64,000 bases of DNA from Clostridium novyi NT (GTDB lineage: Bacteria; Bacillota; Clostridia; Clostridiales; Clostridiaceae), in NCBI RefSeq assembly GCF_000014125.1, contig NC_008593.1, positions 248,001-312,000 of the forward strand, read 5' to 3'. Shown piece by piece: positions 26,741-37,587 of the stretch (its first letter is position 1; each line of letters starts with the position of its first letter). Under the pieces are notes generated by a model. It saw only the letters and a list, made by a program, of their open reading frames with translations, ran no database searches and was not told the DNA's origin. A program made the position numbers and the translations under genes.

Positions 26741-29368
26741 GTGAAGAAAAAATTTGTTTATTTGTTTAGGGAAGGCAATGCATCAATGAGAGATCTTTTA
26801 GGTGGTAAAGGAGCAAACTTAGCTGAAATGTATAGTTTGGGAATTCCAGTTCCAAAGGGATTTACTATAACAACAGAAGCTTGCAATAAGTATTATGAGG
26901 ATGGAAACAATATATCGGATAATATTTTAGAAGAAATAAAATATTATATGAAGGAAATTGAACATCAGACTAATAAGAAATTTGGAAGTGAAGAAAATCC
27001 ACTATTAGTTTCAGTAAGATCAGGGGCAAGAGCTTCTATGCCAGGAATGATGGACACTATACTTAACTTAGGATTAAACGACACTGTAGTAGAAGCTATG
27101 GCGAAGTTAACTAACAACTCTAGATTTGCTTATGATTCTTATAGAAGGTTTATTCAGATGTTTTCAGATGTAGTTATGGGTATAAAAAAAGATTTGTTTG
27201 AAGAGAAAATAGATAAAATTAAGCTTGAAAAAGGTGTTAAATTTGATACAGAATTAAATACACAAGATTTAAAAAAGCTTATTTTAGAGTTTAAAAAAAT
27301 ATATAAAAACGAAATAGGACAAGAGTTTCCACAAAATCCTGAAGAACAATTAATAAAGTCTGTAATGGCTGTATTTGAATCATGGAACAATTCAAGGGCA
27401 GAAGTTTATAGAAGACTAAATGATATACCGTTTGAATGGGGAACAGCTGTAAATGTTCAAGAAATGGTATTTGGAAACAAAGGAGAAACTTCAGGAACTG
27501 GGGTAGTGTTTTCAAGAAATCCTGCCAGTGGAGAAAATAAGGTTTACGGTGAATATTTAATGAATGCTCAAGGAGAAGACGTTGTTGCAGGAATAAGAAC
27601 ACCACTTCCAATAAAAAAATTACAGGAACAAAACCCTAAAATTTACGAAGAACTTATAACTATAATAAAGAAACTAGAAAATCATTATAAAGACATGCAA
27701 GACATGGAGATAACAATAGAAGAAGGAAAACTTTATTTCCTTCAAACTAGAAACGGAAAAAGAACAGCAAAAGCCGCCCTTAAAATAGCTGTTGATTTAG
27801 TTAAAGAGGGAATGATAACTAAGGAAGAAGCTATTTTAAAAGTAGAACCTAAACAATTAGAAACATTACTTCATCCAGCTTTTGATAAAAAGGAATTAGA
27901 AAGTAAAAAGTCAATAGCAAAAGGTTTACCAGCATCACCGGGAGCTGGTTGTGGTAAAATTGCATTTACTGCTGAGGAAGCTAAAAAAAGAGCTTTACAA
28001 GGAGAAGATGTTGTCCTTGTTAGACTTGAAACTTCACCAGAGGATATAGAAGGTATGATTGCATCTAAGGGAATTTTGACAGTAAGAGGAGGAATGACTT
28101 CACATGCTGCAGTTGTTGCCAGGGGAATGGGAATTTGTTGTGTTGCAGGATGTGAAGATATAAAGGTAAATGAAGAAAATAGGACATTAGAAATACAAGG
28201 CAAGATGTATACAACTGATGATTATATATCTATAGATGGATCAACAGGTAAAGTTTATGGAGAAAAAATAAAAACTGCTATTCCGGAGATAACAGGAGAT
28301 TTTGCTGTATTTATGGATTGGGTTGAAAAAATAAAAAAATTAAAAGTTAGAGCAAATGCTGATACACCAAGAGATGTTAAAAAAGCCATTGAATTTGGTG
28401 CTGAAGGAATAGGACTTTGCAGAACAGAGCATATGTTTTTTGAAGAAGATAGAATACTAGCTGTTAGAGAAATGATATTAGCTAAAACACAAGAGAAGAG
28501 AAAAAATGCATTAAATAAAATACTGCCAATGCAAAGAAAAGATTTTATAGAAATATATGAAGAATTAAAAGAAATGCCAGCAACTATAAGACTGTTAGAC
28601 CCTCCACTTCATGAATTTTTACCTCATACTAATGAGGAAATGGTTTCTTTAGCTGAAAAACTTAACATGGATGTTGAGGAAATAAAGTCTACAGTTTCTG
28701 AAAAGAAAGAATTTAATCCAATGATGGGACACAGAGGATGTAGATTATTTGTAACATATAGTGAAATTGCCGAAATGCAAGCTAGGGCAATAATGGAAGC
28801 GGCAATAGAGGTTACAATGAAAAAAGGGTACAACATAGTACCAGAAATAATGATCCCTCTTATTGGAGAAATAAAAGAGTTAAAATTCGTTAAAGACATA
28901 GTTGTTAAAACAGTTGAACAAGTTATGGAAGAAAAGGGAATTAAAATAAAATATAAAGTTGGTACAATGATAGAAATTCCAAGAGCAGCTATTACAGCAG
29001 ATGAAATAGCAAAAGAAGCTGAATTTTTTTCATTTGGTACAAATGATTTAACTCAAATGACATTTGGATTTTCCAGAGATGATGCATCAAAATTTTTATC
29101 ATTATACTATGAAAATAGAATTTATGAACAAGACCCATTTGCAAAACTTGATCAGAGGGGTGTAGGTAAGTTAATTGAAATGGCAGTAAGTAAAGGAAAG
29201 AAAACAAGAGAAAATATTAAACTTGGAGTATGTGGAGAACATGGTGGTAATCCAGCATCTGTTGAATTTTTTCATAACATAGGACTAGACTATGTTTCAT
29301 GTTCACCATTTAGAGTACCTCTTGCAATACTTGCATCAGGGCAAGCACAAGTTAAAAATAAACGATAA
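26741..29368 (+). CDS. ppdK: Pyruvate, phosphate dikinase
   Basis: The protein has 875 residues from GTG 26741, matching the usual PPDK N-terminus KKFVYLFREGNA; the longer upstream frame lacks family similarity. It has an N-terminal ATP-grasp domain, the central phosphohistidine domain with His455 in GGMTSHAAVVARGMG, and the C-terminal PEP/pyruvate barrel ending GVCGEHGGNP. It interconverts pyruvate, ATP and phosphate with PEP, AMP and pyrophosphate, a glycolytic or gluconeogenic step in anaerobes. It is monocistronic with a terminator. Confidence 0.96.
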   Translation: MKKKFVYLFREGNASMRDLLGGKGANLAEMYSLGIPVPKGFTITTEACNKYYEDGNNISDNILEEIKYYMKEIEHQTNKKFGSEENPLLVSVRSGARASMPGMMDTILNLGLNDTVVEAMAKLTNNSRFAYDSYRRFIQMFSDVVMGIKKDLFEEKIDKIKLEKGVKFDTELNTQDLKKLILEFKKIYKNEIGQEFPQNPEEQLIKSVMAVFESWNNSRAEVYRRLNDIPFEWGTAVNVQEMVFGNKGETSGTGVVFSRNPASGENKVYGEYLMNAQGEDVVAGIRTPLPIKKLQEQNPKIYEELITIIKKLENHYKDMQDMEITIEEGKLYFLQTRNGKRTAKAALKIAVDLVKEGMITKEEAILKVEPKQLETLLHPAFDKKELESKKSIAKGLPASPGAGCGKIAFTAEEAKKRALQGEDVVLVRLETSPEDIEGMIASKGILTVRGGMTSHAAVVARGMGICCVAGCEDIKVNEENRTLEIQGKMYTTDDYISIDGSTGKVYGEKIKTAIPEITGDFAVFMDWVEKIKKLKVRANADTPRDVKKAIEFGAEGIGLCRTEHMFFEEDRILAVREMILAKTQEKRKNALNKILPMQRKDFIEIYEELKEMPATIRLLDPPLHEFLPHTNEEMVSLAEKLNMDVEEIKSTVSEKKEFNPMMGHRGCRLFVTYSEIAEMQARAIMEAAIEVTMKKGYNIVPEIMIPLIGEIKELKFVKDIVVKTVEQVMEEKGIKIKYKVGTMIEIPRAAITADEIAKEAEFFSFGTNDLTQMTFGFSRDDASKFLSLYYENRIYEQDPFAKLDQRGVGKLIEMAVSKGKKTRENIKLGVCGEHGGNPASVEFFHNIGLDYVSCSPFRVPLAILASGQAQVKNKR

Positions 29369-29448
29369 TAGTTGGTGTTGCTTAGTTACTTAGTAGTTAG
29401 GAAAGTTAATTATGAAAGAAAAGTGAGAAATAATTTATAGTATTATTA

Positions 29449-29512
29449 AAATAAACACCCATTAAACATTTTATAAATAAGTATTGAATGTTTAGTAGGT
29501 GTTTATTTTTAA
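29449..29512. terminator. Long bidirectional terminator
   Basis: AAAATAAACACCCATTAAAC... (29449-29470) pairs with the arm at 29487-29510 with few mismatches. It lies between ppdK and the convergent chemoreceptor gene. Confidence 0.85.
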
Positions 29513-29518
29513 TATAAA

Positions 29519-31531
29519 TTATTTAAAAAAATCAAGATCTTCTTTTATATCGTTACTTATATTATTTAAAGAAGAAGATACATTAAATAATATATTTAGG
29601 TTTTCAGAGTGATTATCTAATTTATTACTAATAGATTGAGAAGCTTTTACAGTATCATTTATATAATTAACTACTTTAGTTAATGATTGTGTACTATTTT
29701 CAATTCCCGCAGTTTGTTCTTCCATTACGGATATAATTTCTTCAACTGAAAGCTGAGAATTAATAGCCTTGCTTTTAATATCATTCATTAAGTTTGTAGT
29801 AAGTTTTATACTTTGTATTAAATCTTTAAATTTAGTATTCATATCATCAACAATATTTGAAGTTGACAGTATCTCGTCCTGAATGCTTGATAGTAATGCA
29901 TCAATATTTTTAGAGGATATTGAGCTTTGTTCAGCTAGCTTTTTGATCTTTTCAGCAACAATTGCAAACCCTTTACCAGATTCACCAGCTCTAGCAGCTT
30001 CAATAGAAGCGTTAAGAGAAATTAAATTAGTTTCTTTAGATATAGAAGTTATTATATCTAATAGTGAATTTATTTTAGCTGATAAATTAGTTAAATTATT
30101 AATTTTAGCATTTATATTTTCTAATGATGTAAATGATTCATTAAGAGTACATTCCATATTGTTAGCATGATTAACTCCATTTTCAACTGAATATGTAGAA
30201 TCATTTACTGTTGAATGAAGATTTTCTAAATTTAAATTTACGTTTTCTATACCTTTAGAAAATTCTTGTAGTATATTTAAGTTTTCCTCTAAAGATAATA
30301 AGTTTTCATTCATTTTAGTATTAACGTCATTTAGAGTATTAGTAATATATAGTTGACTAGTTTCGTTATCTTGTATTGTTTGTTTTAAATTATTAGAATA
30401 AGTATTTAAGTCTATTGCATTTGTTTTAAAATTTTCAATTGTAGATTTTATTTTTTTAGAGAATATATCAAAACTATTGCCAAGTTCAGAAAACTCATCA
30501 TTTCTTTTTAGTAATCTTTTATCTATGCTTAAATTTAAATTTCCTTCTGAGAATTTTTTTAATGTCATAGACAAATTTGTAATTGGATTAGTGATTTTAT
30601 TTGTAAAACGTGTAATTAAAAGTACTGATGTTATTAAAATGATTACTAAAATGCCTAATGCAATTAATGTGTATGTGTAAATACTGTTGGTTATAGATGA
30701 ATATGGAACGGCTATAAGTAAATTAAGTCCATAATCTTTTAAAGATTTATAGTTGGTTAGTGTTTTTCTATTATTTAAAACAAATTTGCCTACTCCAGAT
30801 TCATTATTAATCATTTTTTGTACAGGTTCCAAACTTGATAAATTTATTATTTTTTGTAGTTTAGATAAATCTGTAGACTTATTATTAGATTTATCAAGTA
30901 ATAGTGAGTTATCTTTATTGGTTAGTAGCAATGATCCATGATTATCTAGTAATCCGAATGTACAATCTAAATTTTTAGTAGTTAAACTTAAACAATTAGA
31001 TAAACTATTTATTTCAAGTATGGAAGATACAGTACCTATTATAGAATTTCCATTTTTTATAGGACTACAGTAGATTATAACAGCTTTCCCGGTTAAATGA
31101 GAAATTATAACAGGTGAAAAGTTACCTTGTCCTTGCATGGCTTTTTTAAAATAATCTCTGTTAGCAATACTTATATTTCCTATACTTGGGTACTTGGCAA
31201 TCTGCATTCCGTCGGTTCTAGTTATATAGGCTCTTTTTATAAATGTATTGCTACATACTAAATTTTCAAGTATTTTTTTATTGTCCTCAGCTTCTAGATT
31301 GTTAAAGGTACCTAGAGTATCTGATAACAAGTCTGTTGAAGATTTTACAGAATTAATAGCATGTACTATTATTTGTTCAGAATCCATAGAAGTTTGATTT
31401 AAGTATCTAGTATTAGTTTTTGACATATAATTAATGTGTAAATATATAAATACAAAAGTGCAAAATGCAAGAGAAATAAATAAAGTAATACCAGATTTTA
31501 TTATCAATTCTCTTTTAAAAGTTTTTTTCAA
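29519..31531 (-). CDS. Methyl-accepting chemotaxis protein, dCache type
   Basis: The protein has 670 residues from TTG 31531, chosen because GGGGGG lies about 7 bases upstream. Membrane helix 1 (about 10-32) is followed by an extracytoplasmic Cache-like sensor (about 35-280; [19 protein letters not shown] and [13 protein letters not shown] are typical), helix 2 (about 285-308), a HAMP domain ([11 protein letters not shown]) and a signalling domain with the hairpin tip [23 protein letters not shown]. It should relay a small-molecule signal to CheA. The ligand is unknown. Confidence 0.9.
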   Translation of the reverse strand: MKKTFKRELIIKSGITLFISLAFCTFVFIYLHINYMSKTNTRYLNQTSMDSEQIIVHAINSVKSSTDLLSDTLGTFNNLEAEDNKKILENLVCSNTFIKRAYITRTDGMQIAKYPSIGNISIANRDYFKKAMQGQGNFSPVIISHLTGKAVIIYCSPIKNGNSIIGTVSSILEINSLSNCLSLTTKNLDCTFGLLDNHGSLLLTNKDNSLLLDKSNNKSTDLSKLQKIINLSSLEPVQKMINNESGVGKFVLNNRKTLTNYKSLKDYGLNLLIAVPYSSITNSIYTYTLIALGILVIILITSVLLITRFTNKITNPITNLSMTLKKFSEGNLNLSIDKRLLKRNDEFSELGNSFDIFSKKIKSTIENFKTNAIDLNTYSNNLKQTIQDNETSQLYITNTLNDVNTKMNENLLSLEENLNILQEFSKGIENVNLNLENLHSTVNDSTYSVENGVNHANNMECTLNESFTSLENINAKINNLTNLSAKINSLLDIITSISKETNLISLNASIEAARAGESGKGFAIVAEKIKKLAEQSSISSKNIDALLSSIQDEILSTSNIVDDMNTKFKDLIQSIKLTTNLMNDIKSKAINSQLSVEEIISVMEEQTAGIENSTQSLTKVVNYINDTVKASQSISNKLDNHSENLNILFNVSSSLNNISNDIKEDLDFFK

Positions 31532-31668
31532 TATGTTTCCCCCCTTAGTTTGTAAAAATCTAAAAACCTTTATATATATCGAATGAAAACTATAGAATAA
31601 ATATAGGTAATTTGAAAATAATAAGTTAAGATACAAATTTTCATTATCATATTAGTAGGAGGGTTAAT

Positions 31669-31830
31669 ATGCAAAAATATATTTGTGACGTATGTGGATA
31701 TATATATGATCCAGCAGTTGGAGATCCTGATAATGGAGTAGCACCGGGAACATCTTTTGATGATATTCCAGAGGATTGGTTATGTCCTCTTTGTGGAGTG
31801 GGAAAGGATCAATTCTCAAAAACTGAATAA
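31669..31830 (+). CDS. Rubredoxin
   Basis: This 53-residue protein has the two iron-ligand knuckles CDVCGY (Cys6, Cys9) and CPLCGV (Cys39, Cys42), the conserved YDP, and [14 protein letters not shown]. The single Fe(Cys)4 centre carries electrons, in clostridia often toward oxygen- or peroxide-reducing enzymes. AGGAGGG precedes ATG 31669. It is monocistronic with a terminator and divergent from the chemoreceptor gene. Confidence 0.97.
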   Translation: MQKYICDVCGYIYDPAVGDPDNGVAPGTSFDDIPEDWLCPLCGVGKDQFSKTE

Positions 31831-31853
31831 AAAATATTCATAGAATGGCAATG

Positions 31854-31891
31854 CCTATGCGTATAATTAGATATGCATAGGTATTTTTGTT
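31854..31891 (+). terminator. Intrinsic terminator after rubredoxin
   Basis: CCTATGCGTAT (31854-31864) pairs with ATATGCATAGG (31871-31881), then TATTTTTGTTTT. Confidence 0.82.
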
Positions 31892-31970
31892 TTAACGGCT
31901 GTAAATTAGAGGTATAATAAGGTATACAAAGAATAATTTATACAGTTATAAATTTTAAAGGAGGATTCTC

Positions 31971-32390
31971 ATGAACTATTCAAAAAGAGGTAATACATGG
32001 GTTATAGTACTTGAAAAAGGAGAAAAAATAACAGAAAGTATTAAAAAGTTTTGTAGTGAAACAGGAATAAAGGCTGGAATTGTAAATGCTATAGGAGCAG
32101 CTAAAGATATAAAAATAGGATATTTTGATATTAACACTAAGGAGTATAATGAAACAAACTTTAGTGATTATTATGAAATAACAAGTTTGACTGGAAATAT
32201 ATCAACAAAAGATGGACAACCTTATACACATATTCACATAAACTTTACAGGTGCAGATTGTGTAGGATATGGTGGACATTTCATAGAAGGAACTATAACA
32301 GTTACTTGTGAAATGTTTATAACTGAAATTGATGGAGAATTACAACGTATTCCTGATGCAGAAACTGGAATAAATGTAATCAAACTTTAA
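31971..32390 (+). CDS. PPC-domain (DUF296) putative DNA-binding protein
   Basis: This 139-residue protein spans one complete PPC domain. It starts with YSKRGNTWVIVLEKGEKI, has GIVNAIGAAKDIKIGYFD, and carries metal-ligand type histidines in HIHINFTG and GGHFIEG. In plants the domain trimerises and works with AT-hook proteins; bacterial stand-alone forms are poorly understood. A good AAGGAGG precedes the ATG. It is followed 109 bases later by the SulP gene with no hairpin seen between, so partial co-transcription is possible. Confidence 0.85.
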   Translation: MNYSKRGNTWVIVLEKGEKITESIKKFCSETGIKAGIVNAIGAAKDIKIGYFDINTKEYNETNFSDYYEITSLTGNISTKDGQPYTHIHINFTGADCVGYGGHFIEGTITVTCEMFITEIDGELQRIPDAETGINVIKL

Positions 32391-32499
32391 ATATAAAAAA
32401 ATATAAAAAATTTATTGCCAATGCAAGTAAATAAGAATATAATAAAAAAGTTGGTCAAAACAAAGGGTTTTAATTACAGTTTAAGAAGGAGTGAAAAAC

Positions 32500-34191
32500 G
32501 TGTTAGTTCCTAAATTATTTACTTGCATGAAAGGTTATACAAAAGAACAATTTTTAAAGGAACTCATTGCAGGAATTATAGTAGCAGTAATAGCATTACC
32601 ATTATCTATTGCACTTGCAATAGCATCGGGTGTATCCCCTGAAAAAGGATTGTATACAGCAATAATTGGTGGATTTATAGTATCTTTTTTAGGTGGAAGT
32701 AGAGTTCAGATAGGTGGACCTACAGGAGCATTTATAATACTTGTTTATGGAATTGTCCAAAAGTACGGAATAACAGGACTTACAGTAGCTACAGTGATGG
32801 CGGGAATATTCTTAATCATAATGGGAGTTCTTAAATTTGGAAAGGCGATAAAATATATACCATATCCAATAACTACTGGATTTACTAGTGGTATTGCAGT
32901 TTGTATATTTTCAACTCAGATTAAAGACTTCTTAGGATTGAATATAGAAACTGTACCATCACAATTTATACACAAATGGGCAGTGTATATAACTCATTTA
33001 AACACTATAAATTTAGAAACAGCTTTAATAGGAGTTTTATCTATAGTAATTATAGTTATATGTCCAAAAATAAGTGATAAAATACCAGGTACACTTATAG
33101 CATTAATTATAACAACATTAATTACTATGGTTTTTAAATTAAATGTAGAAACTATAGGAAGTCGTTTCGGAACAATATCTTCTGCTCTTCCTAAAATAGC
33201 AATACATAATGTTAATATGAAAATGATAAATGAGCTTATGTTCCCAGCAATGACTATTGCAATACTTGCTGCCATAGAATCACTTTTATCAGCAGTAGTT
33301 GCAGATGAAATGATTGGTGGACATCATCGTTCAAACATGGAACTTGTAGCTCAAGGAGTTGCAAATATGTTTTCAGGATTATTCGGAGGAATACCTGTAA
33401 CAGGTGCAATAGCAAGAACAGCAGCCAATGTAAAAAATGGAGGAAGAACTCCTATAAGTGGTATGGTACATGCTATTTCATTATTACTTATAATGCTTAT
33501 ATTTATGCCACTTGTAAAACTAATACCAATGGCATCACTTGCAGGAATATTAATAGTGGTATCATATAATATGGGTGATTGGAAAGAGTTTGCTAACCTT
33601 AGAAAAGCACCAAGGGGAGATGCACTTGTATTTTTAATTGCATTTTCATTAACTATATTATTAGATCTTGTAGTTGCTATAGGTGTTGGAGTTGTATTAT
33701 CTTCATTCTTATTTATGAATAAAATGGCAGATAATACAGAGATTAAATACTTATTAGATGAAAAAGATGATGGATGTAGCTGTAAAATTTTAAATAGAGT
33801 AAAAGACGTAACTAGAGTTGCATTTTACGAATTTAAAGGACCATTTTTCTTTGTTTCATCAGAAAAGTTCCAAGAGATTTCTAATAGATTAAAGAAAAAT
33901 TGTGATGTTTTAATAATAAAAATGAATAAAGTACCTAATATTGATGCTACTGCATATCGTAAGTTTGAAAAGCTATATGATCTATGTAATAGTAACGGAA
34001 AAATTGGTACTGAACTTATAATAGTAGAAGCAAAAGACGATGTACTAAAAGTTTTAGATAGATATGGATATGTAGATAAAGTAGGAAGAGATAATTTTTG
34101 CAATAGCATTGATGAAGCTATAGAAAGAACAAACGAAATATTAAAAAGTAAAAATCAAATCGGAAATATCCCTAATTTTGTATTAGATTAA
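32500..34191 (+). CDS. SulP family anion transporter with STAS domain
   Basis: The protein has 563 residues from GTG 32500; the AAGGAG at 32486-32491 overlaps the other in-frame GTG at 32491. An N-terminal block of about 11-14 membrane segments has the SulP signatures SGVSPEKGLYTAIIGGFIVSFLGGS and GGPTGAFI. A cytoplasmic STAS domain spans about 440-550 (VAFYEFKGPFFFVSSEKF). The family moves sulfate, bicarbonate or dicarboxylates. The substrate cannot be chosen from the sequence, and no carbonic anhydrase or sulfate genes lie alongside. Confidence 0.9.
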   Translation: MLVPKLFTCMKGYTKEQFLKELIAGIIVAVIALPLSIALAIASGVSPEKGLYTAIIGGFIVSFLGGSRVQIGGPTGAFIILVYGIVQKYGITGLTVATVMAGIFLIIMGVLKFGKAIKYIPYPITTGFTSGIAVCIFSTQIKDFLGLNIETVPSQFIHKWAVYITHLNTINLETALIGVLSIVIIVICPKISDKIPGTLIALIITTLITMVFKLNVETIGSRFGTISSALPKIAIHNVNMKMINELMFPAMTIAILAAIESLLSAVVADEMIGGHHRSNMELVAQGVANMFSGLFGGIPVTGAIARTAANVKNGGRTPISGMVHAISLLLIMLIFMPLVKLIPMASLAGILIVVSYNMGDWKEFANLRKAPRGDALVFLIAFSLTILLDLVVAIGVGVVLSSFLFMNKMADNTEIKYLLDEKDDGCSCKILNRVKDVTRVAFYEFKGPFFFVSSEKFQEISNRLKKNCDVLIIKMNKVPNIDATAYRKFEKLYDLCNSNGKIGTELIIVEAKDDVLKVLDRYGYVDKVGRDNFCNSIDEAIERTNEILKSKNQIGNIPNFVLD

Positions 34192-34199
34192 AATTAATG

Positions 34200-34258
34200 A
34201 TTACCTCTAGCAAAGGAATTATACTAGTGTATAGTAACTTTAGCTGGAGGTAATTTTA
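34200..34258. terminator. Bidirectional terminator
   Basis: ATTACCTCTAGCAAAG (34200-34215) pairs with CTTTAGCTGGAGGTAAT (34238-34254), flanked by A and T runs. It lies between the SulP gene and the convergent small gene. Confidence 0.82.
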
Positions 34259-34273
34259 TTGTTTAGGTTTCCT

Positions 34274-34621
34274 TTATACGTTAGGTTTAAACTTTTTTAT
34301 ATCATTTAATCCCTGATAAATTTCATCTCTTGGAAAGTTATGAGCAGATAATTCTTCATCGCTCTTTTTTTCTAAAGAATTGTAAAACTGAAGTGCAATT
34401 TCATATAACTCTGGAGAATTATTTTTTCTCAATTCATCAAAAAGTAAATCTTCTGCCTTGTTATAGTTGCCTTCATGAAGTAATTTATTGAAACAAATTT
34501 TAAAGATATCTTTTGGGGTAAGCTTTTCAATATTTATCTTCTCCATTATTTCTTCCTTTCTGTCAAACAAAAATCTACCCAACTTTTCTCCGCACTCTTT
34601 AGCAAGTTTTTCAAGATCCAT
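34274..34621 (-). CDS. Small helical protein, DUF6483-like
   Basis: This 115-residue protein starts from ATG 34621 with AAAGGAG about 8 bases upstream. It is all-helical and charged, with no signal or membrane segment. LGRFLFDRKEEIMEKI and the second half NYNKAEDLLFDELRKN look like a short helical repeat. The overall look fits the clostridial DUF6483 family, an uncertain match. The gene stands alone and its function is unknown. Confidence 0.55.
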   Translation of the reverse strand: MDLEKLAKECGEKLGRFLFDRKEEIMEKINIEKLTPKDIFKICFNKLLHEGNYNKAEDLLFDELRKNNSPELYEIALQFYNSLEKKSDEELSAHNFPRDEIYQGLNDIKKFKPNV

Positions 34622-34766
34622 GAGTAGCACTCCTTTCTATTTTGGATTATATAAACATGATAGCACTTTTTATAATTTTTGTAGATATTAACATTTAAAA
34701 TGCAATATGATAGTATTAAAATATATGAAAATAAAGTTTGGGGTAATAAGGAGGGAGTAGTTCACT

Positions 34767-35186
34767 GTGATGATAAGAAAAAATAAGTTATTATTAATTA
34801 TTGGTGTGGGAGTTTTGACATTAGTTATTATTTATTTAATAAGTAATAACATGAAGTATAAAAAGTTTTCGGATTTTATAGATAACAATGAACAAAAAAT
34901 ATCTAGGGTAGAAATGATTGATGGAAGTACAGGAAAAACCATTGTCAGTACTGATAAAGGAAAAATTAAAGAACTTATAAATTTGCTAAATAATCAAAGG
35001 TATAAAAAATCATCAGATCAACATGAAATAGTTGGTTATAGTTTTGGAGTTACTTTTTATGTAGATAATAAAAATGTTTTGCAAATAATATCTACAGGAG
35101 ATAGGGTAAATGTAAACGGCGTTTATTATAATGTAACAACAGGAAAATTAGATAAACTAGGAAAATGGTATAAATCTTTATTGTAA
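34767..35186 (+). CDS. Membrane-anchored small protein of unknown function
   Basis: This 139-residue protein starts at GTG 34767 or ATG 34770, behind AAGGAGGG. One N-terminal membrane helix (about 7-26, LLLIIGVGVLTLVIIYLI) precedes an extracytoplasmic domain of about 110 residues. ISRVEMIDGSTGKTIVSTDKGKIKELINLL and GYSFGVTFYVDNKNVLQIISTGDRV suggest a small beta-rich domain (possibly DUF5301-like, weak). It is a single-gene unit with a terminator downstream. Confidence 0.55.
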   Translation: MMIRKNKLLLIIGVGVLTLVIIYLISNNMKYKKFSDFIDNNEQKISRVEMIDGSTGKTIVSTDKGKIKELINLLNNQRYKKSSDQHEIVGYSFGVTFYVDNKNVLQIISTGDRVNVNGVYYNVTTGKLDKLGKWYKSLL

Positions 35187-35234
35187 ATTGTAAATAAGGT
35201 GTAGTATAGAATTTATATCATGTGAGAAGTTTTT

Positions 35235-35283
35235 AGACTGTAATTTAACTTGTATAAAAACAAATTAAATTACAGTCTTTTTA
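35235..35283 (+). terminator. Intrinsic terminator
   Basis: AGACTGTAATTTAA (35235-35248) pairs with TTAAATTACAGTCT (35265-35278), followed by TTTTT. Confidence 0.82.
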
Positions 35284-35397
35284 TATATGATAAATTATTT
35301 TTGTTTTAAAACTATTTACAAATTTATTTCGAATATAATAATGAAAGTTAAATGAAATTTACAAATGTTATTTAAATTAAGTGAAAGAGAGTGACAA

Positions 35398-35940
35398 ATG
35401 AATAATGAGAAAAAGTTAATAAAACAGATTAAAAATAAAAGTAGTAGAAAAGCCGCCAATGAGCTTATAGCTAATTATTATAAAGAGATATATGCATATG
35501 TATATAAACAAACTTTGGATAAAGAAATATCTATGGATTTAACACAAGAAATATTTATAAATATGTTAAAGTCAATAAATACTTATGATGATAAAAAATC
35601 TTCCTTCAGAACTTGGCTATATAGAATATCTACATATAAAATTATAGATTATTTTAGGTCTAAAAACTATAAATACAAAAAACTATCAGTAAATATTGAT
35701 GACACTGATATTTATGATGATGGAGATATTCTAGTATCACTAGAATATAAAGAAGATGTTAAAAAAATTATCAACATTGTGGATAACTTTGATGAAATAT
35801 TACAGCAAATATTTAGGCTAAAACTTTTTGCTGAATATACTTTTTTAGAAATATCTAAAATTCTAGAAATGCCTGAATCAACTGTAAAGACAAAATATTA
35901 TTCTATTATAAGAAAAATAAAAAAAATATGTGAGGAGTAG
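35398..35940 (+). CDS. ECF-type RNA polymerase sigma factor
   Basis: The protein has 180 residues. Sigma region 2 (about 20-90) includes MDLTQEIFINMLKSINTYD and SFRTWLYRISTYKIIDYFRSK. Region 4 (about 125-175) has the helix-turn-helix AEYTFLEISKILEMPESTVKTKYYSIIRKIKK. It heads a tightly packed operon (gaps of 1-10 bases) with a six-helix membrane protein and an ABC transporter. It probably directs that operon in response to an envelope signal. The sigma gene itself looks intact, although several operon genes are damaged. Confidence 0.85.
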   Translation: MNNEKKLIKQIKNKSSRKAANELIANYYKEIYAYVYKQTLDKEISMDLTQEIFINMLKSINTYDDKKSSFRTWLYRISTYKIIDYFRSKNYKYKKLSVNIDDTDIYDDGDILVSLEYKEDVKKIINIVDNFDEILQQIFRLKLFAEYTFLEISKILEMPESTVKTKYYSIIRKIKKICEE

Positions 35941-35943
35941 AAG

Positions 35944-36705
35944 ATGAAAAAAGAAAAGTTCTGTATAGATATGCCAGATGAAATGACTATACAAAATCAA
36001 ATAAATATTATTTTAGATAAAGGATTAAAGCATAAGAAAAGTTTTTTTAGCTATATGAGAAAAATGTATAAGCAGTTAGGATTAAAGGTAATATTTCATG
36101 ATTTTGTAGAGATAGTTTTTACTTTATTAATATTTTTAAGTCTGTTTTTAGTAATTAAATTTAATGAAGGAGCAATAGATTATGAAGAAGTTAAGAAAAT
36201 ATATGGATTGATAATGATATCATCTCCTATTTTATATTTAATATTATCATTAATATCATTAATTAGGATAAAAGAAAATAGAACTTATGAAATAGAAATG
36301 ACATGTAAATATAATTTATATCAATTATCTGCATTTAGAATGTTTGTATTTAGTGTTATATGTATTTTATTTAATGTATCAATAATTTTCAATATTGTAT
36401 GTAAATTTGGGAGCATAAATTTTTTAAGAGCAACTATGATTTCAATAACGTCTTTATTTTTATTTTCAACAATGTTTTTATATTTAATAATTAAGATTCG
36501 TTCAAAGATTACTAAATATTTAGCTATTTTAGCATGGATAGTTATTAATCTACTACTCTATATTTTCAATAATAAATTGTATACAAATATTCTTACGGCT
36601 TTACCTATAGGAGTATATTTCATTGTGACAGTTATATGTATTTGTTTTTATATAAAAAAACTTAGGGAACTTATTGAACTTACAGCTATAAAAGGAGTGA
36701 TGTAA
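35944..36705 (+). CDS. Six-helix membrane protein, putative sigma-associated regulator
   Basis: The protein has 253 residues. The N-terminal 45 residues are cytoplasmic and charged. Hydrophobic segments lie at about 47-67, 82-108, 126-150, 158-182, 188-208 and 212-238. It starts 3 bases after the sigma gene stop. That position is typical of an anti-sigma factor, and the soluble N-terminus could hold the sigma, but no ZAS or other anti-sigma motif is visible. It may equally be a permease subunit. Confidence 0.5.
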   Translation: MKKEKFCIDMPDEMTIQNQINIILDKGLKHKKSFFSYMRKMYKQLGLKVIFHDFVEIVFTLLIFLSLFLVIKFNEGAIDYEEVKKIYGLIMISSPILYLILSLISLIRIKENRTYEIEMTCKYNLYQLSAFRMFVFSVICILFNVSIIFNIVCKFGSINFLRATMISITSLFLFSTMFLYLIIKIRSKITKYLAILAWIVINLLLYIFNNKLYTNILTALPIGVYFIVTVICICFYIKKLRELIELTAIKGVM

Positions 36706-36706
36706 C

Positions 36707-37581
36707 ATGTTAGAGGTAAAAAATATTACAAAAAACTATGGAAATTTTTGCGCTATAAAAAATATAAATCTAGAGTTTGAAAAGGGGTATATGCACTTCT
36801 TGCACCTAATGGAGCAGGTAAGACCACGCTTATAAAAATGCTTACAACATTAATATTTCCAACAGAAGGTGAGATATTATACAAAGGAAAAGACATAGTT
36901 AAGCTAGATGAGGAATATAGAGATATACTTGGTTATTTGCCACAAGAGTTTGGATATTACAAGAATTATACTCCTAAAAAATATTTAATGTATCTATCAG
37001 CACTTAAAGGAATAGAAAAGGAAAAAGCAAAAGAAAGAATAGTTGAGCTTTTAAAATTAGTTGGACTTGAAGATGTTGAAAATAAAAAAATGAAGAAATT
37101 TTCTGGAGGAATGATTCAAAGGGTTGGTATAGCACAAGCTATGCTGAATGACCCTAAAATTCTTATTTTAGATGAACCAACTGCTGGACTAGATCCAAAG
37201 GAGAGAGTTAGATTTAGAAATTTAATTTCTCAATTATCCATAGATAGAATAGTTATTTTATCAACACATATAGTGTCTGATATTGAATCAATAGCTAACG
37301 AAATTATAATGATAAAAGATTGTGAAGTTGTATGTCAGGATAGTGTTAGAAATATATGTGGAATGCTTAAAGGAAAGGTTTATGAAACAAATGTTAAATT
37401 TGATGATATGGTAGATTTTAGACGCAAATATTTTTCTTTATCTGAAAGACAGGAAGAAGGAGATATGAAAGTTAGATTTATATCAGAAGATAAAGGTAAA
37501 GATAATTGGAATGTTGTATATCCTAATTTAGAAGATGTATTTTTATATGTTTATAGAGATAAAAAATTAGATATGGAGTAA
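36707..37581 (+). pseudogene. ABC transporter ATP-binding protein, frameshifted
   Basis: ATG 36707 opens MLEVKNITKNYGNFCAIKN, a normal ABC start. The frame breaks at the G4 run 36784-36787. From there frame +2 reads VYALLAPNGAGKTTLIKM (Walker A), FSGGMIQRVGIAQAML (signature), ILILDEPTAGLDP (Walker B) and a C-terminal domain to 37581. One extra G would restore a protein of about 291 residues. As written only a short N-terminal peptide, or a product lacking Walker A from ATG 36838, could be made. Related to the ATPase at 45879. Confidence 0.8.
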
Positions 37582-37587
37582 AGAAAT

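Noticed and set aside
35944..36705. Firm call as an anti-sigma factor
   Set aside because: Position fits, but no anti-sigma domain motif is visible. It is left as a putative regulator or transporter subunit.
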